Shown in pieces: positions 23,647-33,273 of a stretch of 64,000 bases of DNA (position 1 is the first letter of the stretch; every line of letters starts with the position of its first letter). A program made the position numbers and the translations under genes. The stretch is taken from assembly GCF_000015265.1 (NCBI RefSeq), contig NC_008699.1, forward strand, positions 3,658,001-3,722,000. The letters run 5' to 3'. This stretch comes from Nocardioides sp. JS614. GTDB lineage: Bacteria; Actinomycetota; Actinomycetes; Propionibacteriales; Nocardioidaceae. The notes under the pieces are model-generated. The model had not been told where the DNA came from, ran no database searches, and saw nothing but the letters and a program-made list of their open reading frames with translations.

Positions 23647-26262
23647 ATGACCGACACGCAGGCTGACCAGGCACCGGAGACGACGACCGCCCCGCAGGCC
23701 GTCGTAGCCGTACCCGACAAGCCTGCACTGGAGGGCCTCGAGGCCACCTGGAGCGAGCGCTGGCGCGCCGAGGACACCTACGCCTTCGACCGCACCCAGC
23801 CGCGGGAGAACGTCTACTCGATCGACACCCCGCCGCCGACCGTGAGCGGGAGCCTGCACGTCGGGCACGTGTTCTCCTACACCCACACCGACCTGATCGC
23901 GCGCTTCCAACGGATGCGCGGCAAGTCCGTGTTCTACCCGATGGGCTGGGACGACAACGGCCTGCCGACCGAGCGCCGGGTGCAGAACTACTACGGCGTC
24001 CGCTGCGACCCGTCGCTGCCGTACGACGCCGACTTCACCCCGCCCGCGAAGCCGGACCCGAAACGGCAGGTCCCGATCAGCCGGCCGAACTTCGTCGGGC
24101 TGTGCGAGGAGCTCGTCGTCGAGGACGAGGTGGTCTTCGAGCAGCTGTGGCGCACGCTCGGCCTCTCGGTCGACTGGGCGCAGACCTACACGACGGCCGG
24201 CAGCAAGGCGCGCGAGATCAGCCAGCGGGCCTTCCTGCGCAACTTCGCGCGCGGCGAGGCCTACCTGGCCGAGGCGCCGACGGTCTGGGACGTCACGGAC
24301 CGGACGGCCGTCGCGCAGGCCGAGATCGAGGCGCGCGAGTACCCCGGCGCCTACCACCGGGTGGCCTACCACCGGCCCGACGGCACCGCCGTGCACGTCG
24401 AGACGACCCGCCCCGAGCTGATCGCATCCGCGGTAGCGCTGATCGCGCACCCGGACGACGAGCGGTACCAGCCGCTGTTCGGCACGACCGTGACCAGCCC
24501 GGTGTTCGGCGTCGAGATCCCGGTGCTCGCCCACCCGCTGGCGGAGATGGACAAGGGCGCCGGCATCGCGATGTGCTGCACGTTCGGCGACCTGACCGAC
24601 GTGCAGTGGTGGCGCGACCTGCAGCTGCCCGTGCGCACCGTGATCGGCCGCGACGGTCGACTGGCCCGCGAGACGCCGGAGTGGCTCTCCTCCGCGCAGG
24701 CGACGCCCGCGTACGAGCGGCTCGCCGGCAAGACCGTCTTCTCCGCCCGGGAGGAGATGGTCGCGATGCTGCGCGAGACCGGTGACCTGGACGGCGAGCC
24801 GAAGCCGACCACCCGGATGGCGAACTTCTACGAGCGCGGCGACAAGCCGCTCGAGATCGTCGCGACCAGGCAGTGGTACATCCGCAACGGCGGCCGCGAC
24901 ACCGACGTCCGCGCCGAGATGCTGGACCACGGCTCCGAGATCACCTGGCTGCCGGCCCACATGAAGGTCCGGTACGACAACTGGGTCTCCGGCCTCACCG
25001 GCGACTGGCTGATCTCCCGCCAGCGGTTCTTCGGCATCCCGTTCCCGGTCTGGTACCCGCTCGACGCCGACGGCGAGCCCGACTACGACCACCCGCTCCT
25101 GCCCCGCGAGCAGGACCTGCCGATCGACCCGTCCACCGACGCTCCCGCCGGCTACACCGATGACCAGCGCGGGAAGCCGAACGGCTTCCTCGGCGACCCG
25201 GACGTGATGGACACCTGGGCGACGTCGTCGCTGACACCGCAGATCGCGGGCGGGTGGAGCGTGGACGACGACCTGTTCGAGCGCGTCTTCCCGATGGACC
25301 TGTGCACCCAGGCGCACGAGATCATCCGGACCTGGCTGTTCTCGCGGATCGTCCGCGCCCACTACGAGAACCACGCGACCCCGTGGACGCACGCGATGCT
25401 GTCCGGCTGGATCCTCGACCCGGACCGCAAGAAGATGTCGAAGTCCAAGGGCAACGTGGTCGTCCCGACCGAGATCCTGGACAAGTACGGCGCGGACGCC
25501 GTCCGCTGGCGCGCGGCGACCGTGCGGCCGGGGATGGACTCGCCGTTCGACGAGAGCCAGATGAAGGTCGGCCGCCGGCTGGCGATGAAGGTCCTCAACG
25601 CCTCCAAGTTCGTCCTGGGCGGCGTCGGCGCCACGGCCATCACGCCGTTCGAGGTCTCCGAGCCCGTCGACTGCGCCCTGCTCGGCCGCCTCGCCGAGGT
25701 GATCACCAAGGCCACCGACGCGTTCGAGGCCTACGACTACACGACGGCGCTCGAGGCCACCGAGAAGTTCTTCTGGGAGTTCTGCGACGACTACCTGGAG
25801 CTGGTCAAGGAGCGTGCGTACGACGAGGAGGGTGGCGCCGCCACCGCCTCGGCCAAGGCCGCGCTCGCGCTGGCCCTGCACGCCCAGCTCCGGCTGCTCG
25901 CGCCGTTCCTGCCCTACGTCACCGAGGAGGTCTGGTCCTGGTGGCAGGAGGGCTCCATCCACCGCGCCTCCTGGCCGACCGTGGTCGAGCTCGGCTCGGC
26001 CGCCGCCACCGACGCCGCCACCCTCGATGCCGTCTCGGCGGCGCTGATCGGCATCCGTGGTGCGAAGTCGAACGCCAAGGTGTCGATGCGCGCCGAGCTC
26101 TCCCGCGTCGAGATCCGGGGACCGCAGGCGCTGGTCCGGGCGGCCGAGCAGGCCGCCGACGACCTGCGCAAGACCGGCAAGGTCACCGGCGACCTGGTGT
26201 TCACCGTCGACGAGGCTGCGGCCGAGCTGAGCGTGGACGCGGAGCTGGCTCCGACGGAGTAG
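23647..26262 (+). CDS. valS: valine--tRNA ligase, type 2 (archaeal/rickettsial-like) subfamily
   Basis: Charges tRNA-Val. The 871-residue class I synthetase has HVGH (71-74), the editing domain and KMSKS near 597-601. Around HIGH it reads TPPPTVSGSLHVGHVFSYTHTD and then GWDDNGLPTERRV. The common bacterial enzyme has PPPNVTG and a DHAGIATQ motif instead. The former pattern characterises the type 2 ValS of archaea and Rickettsia. The C-terminus ends without the coiled-coil arm of type 1 enzymes. It is on the strand opposite to folC and clpX, between which valS normally sits co-directionally in actinobacteria. Confidence 0.93.
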   Translation: MTDTQADQAPETTTAPQAVVAVPDKPALEGLEATWSERWRAEDTYAFDRTQPRENVYSIDTPPPTVSGSLHVGHVFSYTHTDLIARFQRMRGKSVFYPMGWDDNGLPTERRVQNYYGVRCDPSLPYDADFTPPAKPDPKRQVPISRPNFVGLCEELVVEDEVVFEQLWRTLGLSVDWAQTYTTAGSKAREISQRAFLRNFARGEAYLAEAPTVWDVTDRTAVAQAEIEAREYPGAYHRVAYHRPDGTAVHVETTRPELIASAVALIAHPDDERYQPLFGTTVTSPVFGVEIPVLAHPLAEMDKGAGIAMCCTFGDLTDVQWWRDLQLPVRTVIGRDGRLARETPEWLSSAQATPAYERLAGKTVFSAREEMVAMLRETGDLDGEPKPTTRMANFYERGDKPLEIVATRQWYIRNGGRDTDVRAEMLDHGSEITWLPAHMKVRYDNWVSGLTGDWLISRQRFFGIPFPVWYPLDADGEPDYDHPLLPREQDLPIDPSTDAPAGYTDDQRGKPNGFLGDPDVMDTWATSSLTPQIAGGWSVDDDLFERVFPMDLCTQAHEIIRTWLFSRIVRAHYENHATPWTHAMLSGWILDPDRKKMSKSKGNVVVPTEILDKYGADAVRWRAATVRPGMDSPFDESQMKVGRRLAMKVLNASKFVLGGVGATAITPFEVSEPVDCALLGRLAEVITKATDAFEAYDYTTALEATEKFFWEFCDDYLELVKERAYDEEGGAATASAKAALALALHAQLRLLAPFLPYVTEEVWSWWQEGSIHRASWPTVVELGSAAATDAATLDAVSAALIGIRGAKSNAKVSMRAELSRVEIRGPQALVRAAEQAADDLRKTGKVTGDLVFTVDEAAAELSVDAELAPTE

Positions 26263-26279
26263 CAGCCGCGGCGCGTGGG

Positions 26280-26960
26280 CTAGCGGTGCCCGTGGCCCTG
26301 CCCGTGCCCGTGGCCCTGCCCGTGCCCGTGGTCGCCCCGGTCACCATCGTGCCCGTGCCCGTGCCCGTGCCCGTGGTCGCCCCGGTCACCGTCGTGGCCC
26401 TTCGCGTGGCCCTGGCCGTGGCCGCGGTCGCCGCCCCGGTCCGAGCGCCAGTCGTGGTGGTCGCGAGCCTGGGACGGGTGCGGCGGGCCGGGCGTGGTCA
26501 CGTCCGGCTGCTCGCCCCGGCCCTCCCCGTGCCCGTAGGCGTGACCGTGCCCGTGGCCGGGCCCCGTCGAGTCGTCGTCACCCTCGCGGACCACCTCGCC
26601 GACGACGGAGCCGGTGGCGGTGCCATGGTGGCGGTGGGTCGCGGGTGAGTGCTCCGCGGGCGCCGGGTCGACAGCAGCAGGGGCGGCCGCGAGCGGCGCC
26701 GAGGAGCCGGCAGCCGGCCCGACCGGCAGCGGCCCTGCGGCGATCGTCCTCGAGTCCTGCACCGGGTCGTGCTCGAGGACGGTGGCCGCAATCACCCGCT
26801 GGCCGACGATGCCGTCCAGGCCCGCGCGCAGCCAGCTCGGGGAGGCCTCGCTGCGGGCCATGTACACCATCATCAGGGCGCAGGCCAGCGCCACGACCGT
26901 GAACGCCACGAGGGGCGGCTTGTGGTCGAGGAAGAGGCGCGGCCTGCGTCGGGCGTTCAT
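26280..26960 (-). CDS. membrane-anchored Gly/His-rich protein
   Basis: A 226-residue protein of no known family. A basic N-terminus (NARRRPRLFLDHK) is followed by one membrane helix (PPLVAFTVVALACALMMVYMA), an extracytoplasmic Pro/Ala linker, and a tail from about residue 125 with many HGHGHG, GDRGDHGHG and GQGHG units. Such His density suggests binding of nickel, zinc or copper at the cell surface or a structural role (inference). The stop is 18 bp from the convergent valS stop. ATG 26960 is favoured over an upstream start at 27011. Confidence 0.65.
   Translation of the reverse strand: MNARRRPRLFLDHKPPLVAFTVVALACALMMVYMARSEASPSWLRAGLDGIVGQRVIAATVLEHDPVQDSRTIAAGPLPVGPAAGSSAPLAAAPAAVDPAPAEHSPATHRHHGTATGSVVGEVVREGDDDSTGPGHGHGHAYGHGEGRGEQPDVTTPGPPHPSQARDHHDWRSDRGGDRGHGQGHAKGHDGDRGDHGHGHGHGHDGDRGDHGHGQGHGHGQGHGHR
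26284..26500. repeat. low-complexity GTGCCCGTG-type repeats
   Basis: Repeated GTGCCCGTGGCCCTGCCC and GTGGTCGCCCCGGTCACC blocks encode the Gly/His tail of the protein at 26280-26960. The two CGGTCACC-containing blocks are near-duplicates, indicating internal expansion. Confidence 0.8.
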
Positions 26961-27035
26961 CGCTCCCGAGTGTCCCGGGTCCAGCGACGTAGCTCCAAGC
27001 CTTCGCGCCACGATAGGCGCGATATGACCCGAATG

Positions 27036-27052
27036 GACTAGTCGGGCTAGTC
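27036..27052. promoter_or_regulatory. GACTAG-N5-CTAGTC inverted repeat
   Basis: A six-base perfect inverted repeat with a five-base spacer. It lies between the clpX 3' end and the Gly/His-rich gene, 76 bp upstream of that gene's ATG, so it is a possible operator for it. Confidence 0.35.
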
Positions 27053-27064
27053 AGGTGGGGTCAG

Positions 27065-27080
27065 GGGTGCAGACGCACCC
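27065..27080 (-). terminator. candidate clpX terminator
   Basis: GGGTGC-AGAC-GCACCC stem-loop about 15 bp past the clpX stop. There is no U-tract, as is common for actinobacterial terminators; weak evidence. Confidence 0.4.
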
Positions 27081-27094
27081 GCTGCCACGTCCGC

Positions 27095-28375
<1,281 letters not shown>

Positions 28376-28475
28376 GGGCGGTCATCCTCCGGTCTGTCGA
28401 GCAGTGCTTCGTGCTGTGCGGTCGATCCTGGTGCCGATGGGTGGGCCGAGGCCCTCTCCGACGGTACCTCCTGCC

Positions 28476-28491
28476 GCCCCCTGCCGGGGGC
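28476..28491 (-). terminator. candidate clpP2 terminator
   Basis: GCCCCC-TGCC-GGGGGC hairpin 27 bp past the clpP2 stop and ahead of clpX. No U-run follows. Confidence 0.45.
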
Positions 28492-28517
28492 CGGACACGA
28501 GGAACACTCCGGACGGG

Positions 28518-29138
28518 TCAGCCGGCCACCGCGGGAGTGCCCTTGAGCGACTCGAGCACGGCGTCGATCAGGCCGTACTCGACCGCGCCCTCGGCGGTGA
28601 GGATCTTGTCCCGCTCGATGTCGTGGCTGACCTCCTCGATGGAGCGGCCGCTGTGGTCGCTGATCATCTTCTCGAGCAGCTCGCGCATCCGCAGGATCTC
28701 GTTGGCCTGGATCTCGATGTCGGAGGTCTGGCCGAAGGTGCCCTCGGTGTAGGGCTGGTGGATCAGGATCCGGCTGTTCGGCAGCGCCAGCCGCTTGCCG
28801 GGGGTGCCGGCCGCCAGCAGGATCGCCGCCGCGGACGCGGCCTGCCCGATGCACACGGTCTGCACGTCGGGCTTGATGAACTTCATCGTGTCGTAGATCG
28901 CGGTCAGCGCGGTGAACGAGCCGCCGGGGCTGTTGATGTAGATGCTGATGTCCTGGTCGGGGTTCATCGACTGCAGGCAGAGCAGCTGGGCGATCACCGC
29001 GTTCGCGACGTCGTCGGAGATCGGCGTGCCGAGGTAGATGATCCGGTCCTCGAACAGCTTGGCGTAGGGGTCGATGCGCCGGAAGCCGTACGACGTGCGC
29101 TCTTCCCACTGCGGGATGTAGTAGTTCATCTCAGACAT
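28518..29138 (-). CDS. clpP2: Clp protease proteolytic subunit ClpP2
   Basis: A 206-residue serine peptidase with a predicted triad of Ser102 (GQAASAA), His127 (LIHQPY) and Asp173. ATG 29138 lies five bases after the clpP1 stop, indicating coupled translation. In mycobacteria ClpP1 and ClpP2 form a mixed tetradecamer with two different heptamers, and the same is expected here from the paired genes. A second in-frame ATG at 29129 could also be used. Confidence 0.97.
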   Translation of the reverse strand: MSEMNYYIPQWEERTSYGFRRIDPYAKLFEDRIIYLGTPISDDVANAVIAQLLCLQSMNPDQDISIYINSPGGSFTALTAIYDTMKFIKPDVQTVCIGQAASAAAILLAAGTPGKRLALPNSRILIHQPYTEGTFGQTSDIEIQANEILRMRELLEKMISDHSGRSIEEVSHDIERDKILTAEGAVEYGLIDAVLESLKGTPAVAG

Positions 29139-29143
29139 TCGGG

Positions 29144-29773
29144 TCAGTCCTTCTGCCGGGCCGGGCGGCCGTCGTCGGCGGCCTCGCGAGCGCTCTTGAT
29201 GACCTGGTCGACCAGGCCGTACTCCTTGGCCTGGTCGGCGGTGAACCACCGGTCGCGGTCGGCGTCCATCTCGATCTGCTCGACCGTCTGGCCGGTGTGC
29301 TCGGCGATCAGCTCGAGCAGGACCTTCTTGATGTGCAGCGACTGCTGGGCCTGGATCTTGATGTCCGAGGCCGAGCCGCCCATGCCGGAGGAGGGCTGGT
29401 GCATCATGATCCGCGCGTGCGGCAGCGCGTAGCGCTTGCCCTTGGTGCCCGCGCAGAGCAGGAACTGGCCCATCGAGGCGGCCAGCCCCATCCCGACGGT
29501 GGCGACGTCGTTGGGGATGTAGTTCATGGTGTCGTAGATCGCCATGCCCGCGTCGACCGAGCCACCGGGCGAGTTGATGTGGAGGAAGATGTCCGCCTCG
29601 GGGTCCTCCGCCGAGAGCAGCAGCAGCTGGGCGCAGATCGCGTTCGCGTTCTGGTCACGCACCTCGGAGCCGAGGAAGACGATCCGCTCGCGCAGCAGCC
29701 GCTGGTAGATGTGGTCGTCGAGCACGTTCATGCCCGCGCCGCCGTTGAGCTGTGGGCTGGAGTTCTGGGTCAC
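29144..29773 (-). CDS. clpP1: Clp protease proteolytic subunit ClpP1
   Basis: A 209-residue serine peptidase with Ser100 (GLAASMGQ), His125 (IMMHQP) and Asp170. GTG 29773 is chosen for its AGGG box and family-like N-terminus; ATG 29731 is an alternative that would remove a probable propeptide. First gene of the clpP1-clpP2 pair. The promoter should lie in the 71-bp gap before it. Confidence 0.95.
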   Translation of the reverse strand: MTQNSSPQLNGGAGMNVLDDHIYQRLLRERIVFLGSEVRDQNANAICAQLLLLSAEDPEADIFLHINSPGGSVDAGMAIYDTMNYIPNDVATVGMGLAASMGQFLLCAGTKGKRYALPHARIMMHQPSSGMGGSASDIKIQAQQSLHIKKVLLELIAEHTGQTVEQIEMDADRDRWFTADQAKEYGLVDQVIKSAREAADDGRPARQKD

Positions 29774-29844
29774 GAGAGCGACCCTAGCCGGAAGGGAGGA
29801 CAGAACCACTGCCAATCCCCCGCTGTTCGCCGACAGCAGATAAG

Positions 29845-30327
29845 TCACGCCTCGGCGGCGGCCTTCAGCCGGGCCACGGTGCGAGCCATGGCCTCCTCGA
29901 GCTCGTCGGCGTGCCCCTCGCTGCCACCCAGGGCGAGCGGTGCGAAGACCTTGCTCACCAGGGTGAGCCGCTTCGGGACCGGCCGGCGGTGCACCACCCG
30001 GGTGGCGGTCCCGTCGGGTCCGTCCGGGGTCAGCTCCCAGATCCACCGGGCGCCGCTCGAGACGGTGTCCCAGGCGATCCGGAGCCCCGGCTCCAGGGCG
30101 GAGACGACGTTGCGCGTGGGCCACACGGCCGCCTTGCGGCGGTTGATGCCGAGGTACCACTGCCCGACCCGGAGCCCGCCGGGCTTGAGGGGGATCATCC
30201 GGACCAGCTCCGGACTCCACTCGGGCATCCGGTCGAAGTCGGTGACCAGGGCCCACACCCGCTCGGGTGGCGCCTGGATGGTGGCCGCGGCGCTCAGCTC
30301 TCGCTCGGCCCTCGACGACTGGGTCAC
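29845..30327 (-). CDS. SRPBCC (polyketide cyclase-like) family protein
   Basis: A 160-residue START-like fold protein. IQAPPERVWALVTDFDRMPEWSPELV is the typical opening of the family, and the C-terminal helix ARTVARLKAAAEA closes the cavity. Ligand unknown. GTG 30327 begins one base after the stop of the lipase-like gene, so the two are co-translated. It sits directly upstream of the clpP pair. Confidence 0.8.
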   Translation of the reverse strand: MTQSSRAERELSAAATIQAPPERVWALVTDFDRMPEWSPELVRMIPLKPGGLRVGQWYLGINRRKAAVWPTRNVVSALEPGLRIAWDTVSSGARWIWELTPDGPDGTATRVVHRRPVPKRLTLVSKVFAPLALGGSEGHADELEEAMARTVARLKAAAEA

Positions 30328-30328
30328 G

Positions 30329-31465
30329 TCAGGCAGTCTGGCAGAGCCAGTCCCGGAGGGCACGGTGCACCTCAGGGTGGTTGAGCAGCCCGAAGTGGTC
30401 GGTGCGGCCCACGTGCAGCACGTCGGCGTCGGGGAACAGCTCCGCGCCGTAGCGGTCGCGGCCGTACGCCGAGGGCACCCGGACGAGCAGGTCGCCCACG
30501 AGGTGCCCCACGGGGTGCCGCCTGCTGGCGGTCACGGTGGCCGCGACCAGCCGGTACCGGGCGAGCGGTAGCGGCGGGACGTCCTGCGCCAGTCCGGCGA
30601 CGAGGTCGTGCACGCCGATCGAGCGCAGGTCGAGGATCCGCCCGAACGTCGCCGTCTCGGGCAGCCGGCCGAGACCGCGGCTGCCGTGCCCGACCCCCCG
30701 GGCGATCGGCGCGCCCAGGTGGGGAGTCCCGAGCGTGACCACGTCGGACACGAGGTGCGTCCACGGCCGCTCGACGCCGTGCGCCACCGCCCCGGCCGCG
30801 CGCAGGATGAGCCCGCCCATGGAGTGCCCGACCAGGGCGATCCGGCGCACCGGCTCCGGCCACTCCTCGACCAGCCGCTGGAGCAGCGCCGAGAGCGCGA
30901 CCCCGTTCTCCCGCAGGCCGAGACCGGTGTTGGCGCGCAGGAAGACCGGGGTCCAGCCCGCGGCCGCCAGCATCTCGCCGTACGTCGTGCCGGTGCGCTC
31001 GCGGCCCCGATCCCAGTAGGACTCGTTCTCGCAGAGGCCGTGCAGGAGGACCACGACGCGGCCCGTGGCCTCGGGGAAGGCGGTGGCGAGGCCCGGCGCG
31101 TCCAGCGGCACGTCCCGGCCCGCCGACCGGACCGCCATGGGGATCGCGAGCCGCGGTCGCTCGGCCACCAACCGGTCGCCGATCAGCCCGTTGACGGCCG
31201 AGCTGACGAAGCGACCGCGCGGGCCGTCCTCCAGGCGCGGCCCGACACCGGTCTCGGCGACCCGGGCCAGCCCCGCGGAGGCCGCGCGCAGGCCGAGGCC
31301 GACGCCCCCGCACACTGCCGACGTGACGGTGTGGCCGGGATAGCCGCCGAACCGCCCGGCCCAGGCATCGTGGGTGTCTCGCACGCTGCGGACGACCAGC
31401 TCGTCGGCGACCTCGGACAGCAGGGAGAGCGCGTCGAGATAGGTCGGCGCGGAGGGGCTGCTCAC
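30329..31465 (-). CDS. alpha/beta-hydrolase, lipase/PGAP1-like
   Basis: A 378-residue hydrolase with VVLLHGLCENES (oxyanion region), the nucleophile elbow GHSMGG, LGTPHLGAPIARG typical of triacylglycerol lipases, and a C-terminal HVGRTDHFGLLNHPEVH containing the likely catalytic His. There is no signal peptide. GTG 31465 is chosen because an AGGG box precedes it; that box is part of the tig terminator hairpin. Coupled to the SRPBCC gene. Confidence 0.78.
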   Translation of the reverse strand: MSSPSAPTYLDALSLLSEVADELVVRSVRDTHDAWAGRFGGYPGHTVTSAVCGGVGLGLRAASAGLARVAETGVGPRLEDGPRGRFVSSAVNGLIGDRLVAERPRLAIPMAVRSAGRDVPLDAPGLATAFPEATGRVVVLLHGLCENESYWDRGRERTGTTYGEMLAAAGWTPVFLRANTGLGLRENGVALSALLQRLVEEWPEPVRRIALVGHSMGGLILRAAGAVAHGVERPWTHLVSDVVTLGTPHLGAPIARGVGHGSRGLGRLPETATFGRILDLRSIGVHDLVAGLAQDVPPLPLARYRLVAATVTASRRHPVGHLVGDLLVRVPSAYGRDRYGAELFPDADVLHVGRTDHFGLLNHPEVHRALRDWLCQTA

Positions 31466-31473
31466 GGCCGACA

Positions 31474-31515
31474 CCCTAGCCGGTGAGTGCACAGTTGTGC
31501 ACTCACCGGCTAGGG
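31474..31515. terminator. 42-bp palindromic terminator after tig
   Basis: A perfect inverted repeat of two 20-base arms (CCCTAGCCGGTGAGTGCACA and its complement) around GT. It begins two bases after the tig stop, and its far arm supplies the AGGG ribosome binding site of the next gene, whose start lies nine bases beyond it. The stem is very stable and there is no U-tract. Confidence 0.85.
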
Positions 31516-31516
31516 G

Positions 31517-32932
31517 TCACTGCTCGGTGTCGGCCTCGGTGTCGGTCTCGGCGGCCGGCTCGATCTCGATCTCGGTCTCGGCCTCGATCTCGTCCTCCGG
31601 CTCGCCGATGGTGCCGTCGGGACGCAGGTTCTTCAGCTCGACGACGTTGCCGGAGCCGTCCTTGACGACCGCGGCCTCCACGATCCGGGCGAGCGCCTTG
31701 CCGCGCAGGATCTCCTGCACCAGCTCGGGGATGTGGTTGTGCTCGAACATGTGGTTCGCGAACTCCTGCGGGTCCTGGCCGGACTGCTGGGCGCGGCGCA
31801 CCAGGTGCTCGGAGAGCTCGGCCTGGTCGATGCCGAACTCCTCCTTCTTGGCGACCTCGTCGAGGAGGAACTGGGCGGCGACCGCGTCGCGGACCCGCCG
31901 CTCGAGGTCGGCCTCGAACTCCTCCATGGTCTGGCCCTCGTCCTCGAGGTACTTCTCCATGGTGATGCCGGCGTACGCGAGCTGCTGCTCGACGTTCTGG
32001 CGGCGGGCGTTGAGCTCGTCGGTGACCACGACCTCCGGCAGCGGCACCTCGACCCGGTCGAGCAGCTGCTCGAGGACGGCGTCGCGGGCGGCGGCCGCCT
32101 GCTCGAGGCGACGGCCCCGGCCGAGGCGCTCACGGACGTCTGCGGTGAGCTCCTCGACGGTGTCGAACTCGGAGGCCATCTGCGCGAACTCGTCGTCGAG
32201 CTCGGGGAGCTCCTGCTCCTGGACCTGACTCACGGTGACCGCGACGTCGACCGCCTCGCCGACCATGTCGCCGCCGACCAGCTCGGACTGGAAGGTCTTC
32301 TCGTCGCCGGCCGACATGCCGACCAGCGCCTCGTCGAGGCCGTCGAGCATGCCGCCGCGGCCCACGCGGTAGGACATGCCGGAGACCTCGGCGCCCTCGA
32401 TCGGCTCGCCGTCCCGGGTCGCCACGAGGTCCATGACCACGAAGTCGCCCTCGGCGGCCGGCCGCTCGACGTCGATCAGGGTCGCGAACCGCTCGCGCAG
32501 CGCCTCCACCTGCTCCTCGACATCGGCGTCGCTGAGCTCGATGTCGTCGACCTGCGCCTCGACGCCGTCATAGTCCGGCAGCGCGATCTCGGGCCGGATG
32601 TCGACCTCGGCGGTGAACTCGAGGGCCTGGTTGTCCTCGAACTTGGTGACCTCGATCTCCGGCTGCGCCAGCGGCTGGAGGGAGTTGGCCTGGAGTGCCT
32701 CGACGTACTTCTGCGGGACGACGTCGTTGATCGCCTGGTCGAGGACCGCGCCGCGGCCGACCTGGCGGTCGATGATGGCCGGCGGGACCTTGCCGCGCCG
32801 GAAGCCGGGCACGTTGATCTGCTTGGCAATCTGCTTGTACGCCGCGTCGAGGCTCGGCTTGAGCTCCTCGAAGGGCACCTCGACGGTCAGCTTGGCCCGG
32901 GTCGGGCTCAAGGTCTCGACGGCGCTCTTCAC
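31517..32932 (-). CDS. tig: trigger factor
   Basis: Ribosome-associated chaperone and peptidyl-prolyl isomerase, 471 residues. Three domains are visible: the ribosome-binding N-domain with the GFRRGKVP signature (FxRxGKxP), the FKBP-type PPIase domain around residues 150-245 (GDFVVMDLVATRDGEP), and the C-terminal chaperone arms. An acidic tail (EDEIEAETEIEIEPAAETD) follows. GTG 32932 has a GGAG box. It lies upstream of the clp genes, the common actinobacterial order. Confidence 0.97.
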   Translation of the reverse strand: MKSAVETLSPTRAKLTVEVPFEELKPSLDAAYKQIAKQINVPGFRRGKVPPAIIDRQVGRGAVLDQAINDVVPQKYVEALQANSLQPLAQPEIEVTKFEDNQALEFTAEVDIRPEIALPDYDGVEAQVDDIELSDADVEEQVEALRERFATLIDVERPAAEGDFVVMDLVATRDGEPIEGAEVSGMSYRVGRGGMLDGLDEALVGMSAGDEKTFQSELVGGDMVGEAVDVAVTVSQVQEQELPELDDEFAQMASEFDTVEELTADVRERLGRGRRLEQAAAARDAVLEQLLDRVEVPLPEVVVTDELNARRQNVEQQLAYAGITMEKYLEDEGQTMEEFEADLERRVRDAVAAQFLLDEVAKKEEFGIDQAELSEHLVRRAQQSGQDPQEFANHMFEHNHIPELVQEILRGKALARIVEAAVVKDGSGNVVELKNLRPDGTIGEPEDEIEAETEIEIEPAAETDTEADTEQ

Positions 32933-32971
32933 AGGCTTTTCTCCTCATGCATCTGTTAGGTGGGTGGTGCG

Positions 32972-33044
32972 TCGGGGCGACAGGACTCGAACCTGCGATC
33001 TCCTGCTCCCAAAGCAGGCGCGCTAGCCACTACGCTACGCCCCG
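32972..33044 (-). tRNA. tRNA-Pro (UGG)
   Basis: Cloverleaf on the minus strand: acceptor CGGGGCG/CGCCCCG, anticodon arm CCTGC-TTTGGGA-GCAGG giving anticodon UGG, T-arm GCAGG-TTCGAGT-CCTGT, discriminator A. The 3' CCA is not encoded. Confidence 0.95.
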
Positions 33045-33088
33045 CCAAGCGGGGTCCGGTCCGCCTCGGTGGCGGCTCGGTCCCTGCT

Positions 33089-33162
33089 TGGAGCGGATGA
33101 CGGGAATCGAACCCGCGTAGCCAGTTTGGAAGACTGGGGCTCTACCATTGAGCTACATCCGC
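33089..33162 (-). tRNA. tRNA-Gly (UCC)
   Basis: Cloverleaf on the minus strand: acceptor GCGGATG/CATCCGC, D-loop with AATGGTAG, anticodon arm CCAGT-CTTCCAA-ACTGG giving anticodon UCC, T-arm CGGGTTCGATTCCCG, and an encoded CCA end. Unlike its tRNA-Pro neighbour, this gene encodes CCA. Confidence 0.96.
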
Positions 33163-33273
33163 GCACCCGGGGGCCAGGCCCCCGCGAACCCCCGAATCGT
33201 GCCATACGCGCACGGCAGCCCCCCAACCGAGGGCACCACGCGGGCCCGGCTCCCGCCCGGGTCGCACCGGTCG

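Noticed and set aside
26284..26500. CRISPR-like array in the GTGCCCGTG repeats
   Set aside because: Repeats are in-frame coding units without regular unique spacers or cas genes; no CRISPR array was seen anywhere in the window.
29774..29844. ClgR-type box upstream of clpP1
   Set aside because: CGCTGTTCGCCG is present but lacks the inverted symmetry of the known ClgR motif, so it is not reported as an operator.
30329..31492. Upstream GTG starts (31492, 31474) for the lipase-like gene
   Set aside because: The first lies inside the tig terminator stem and the second has no spacing for a ribosome binding site; GTG 31465 fits better.
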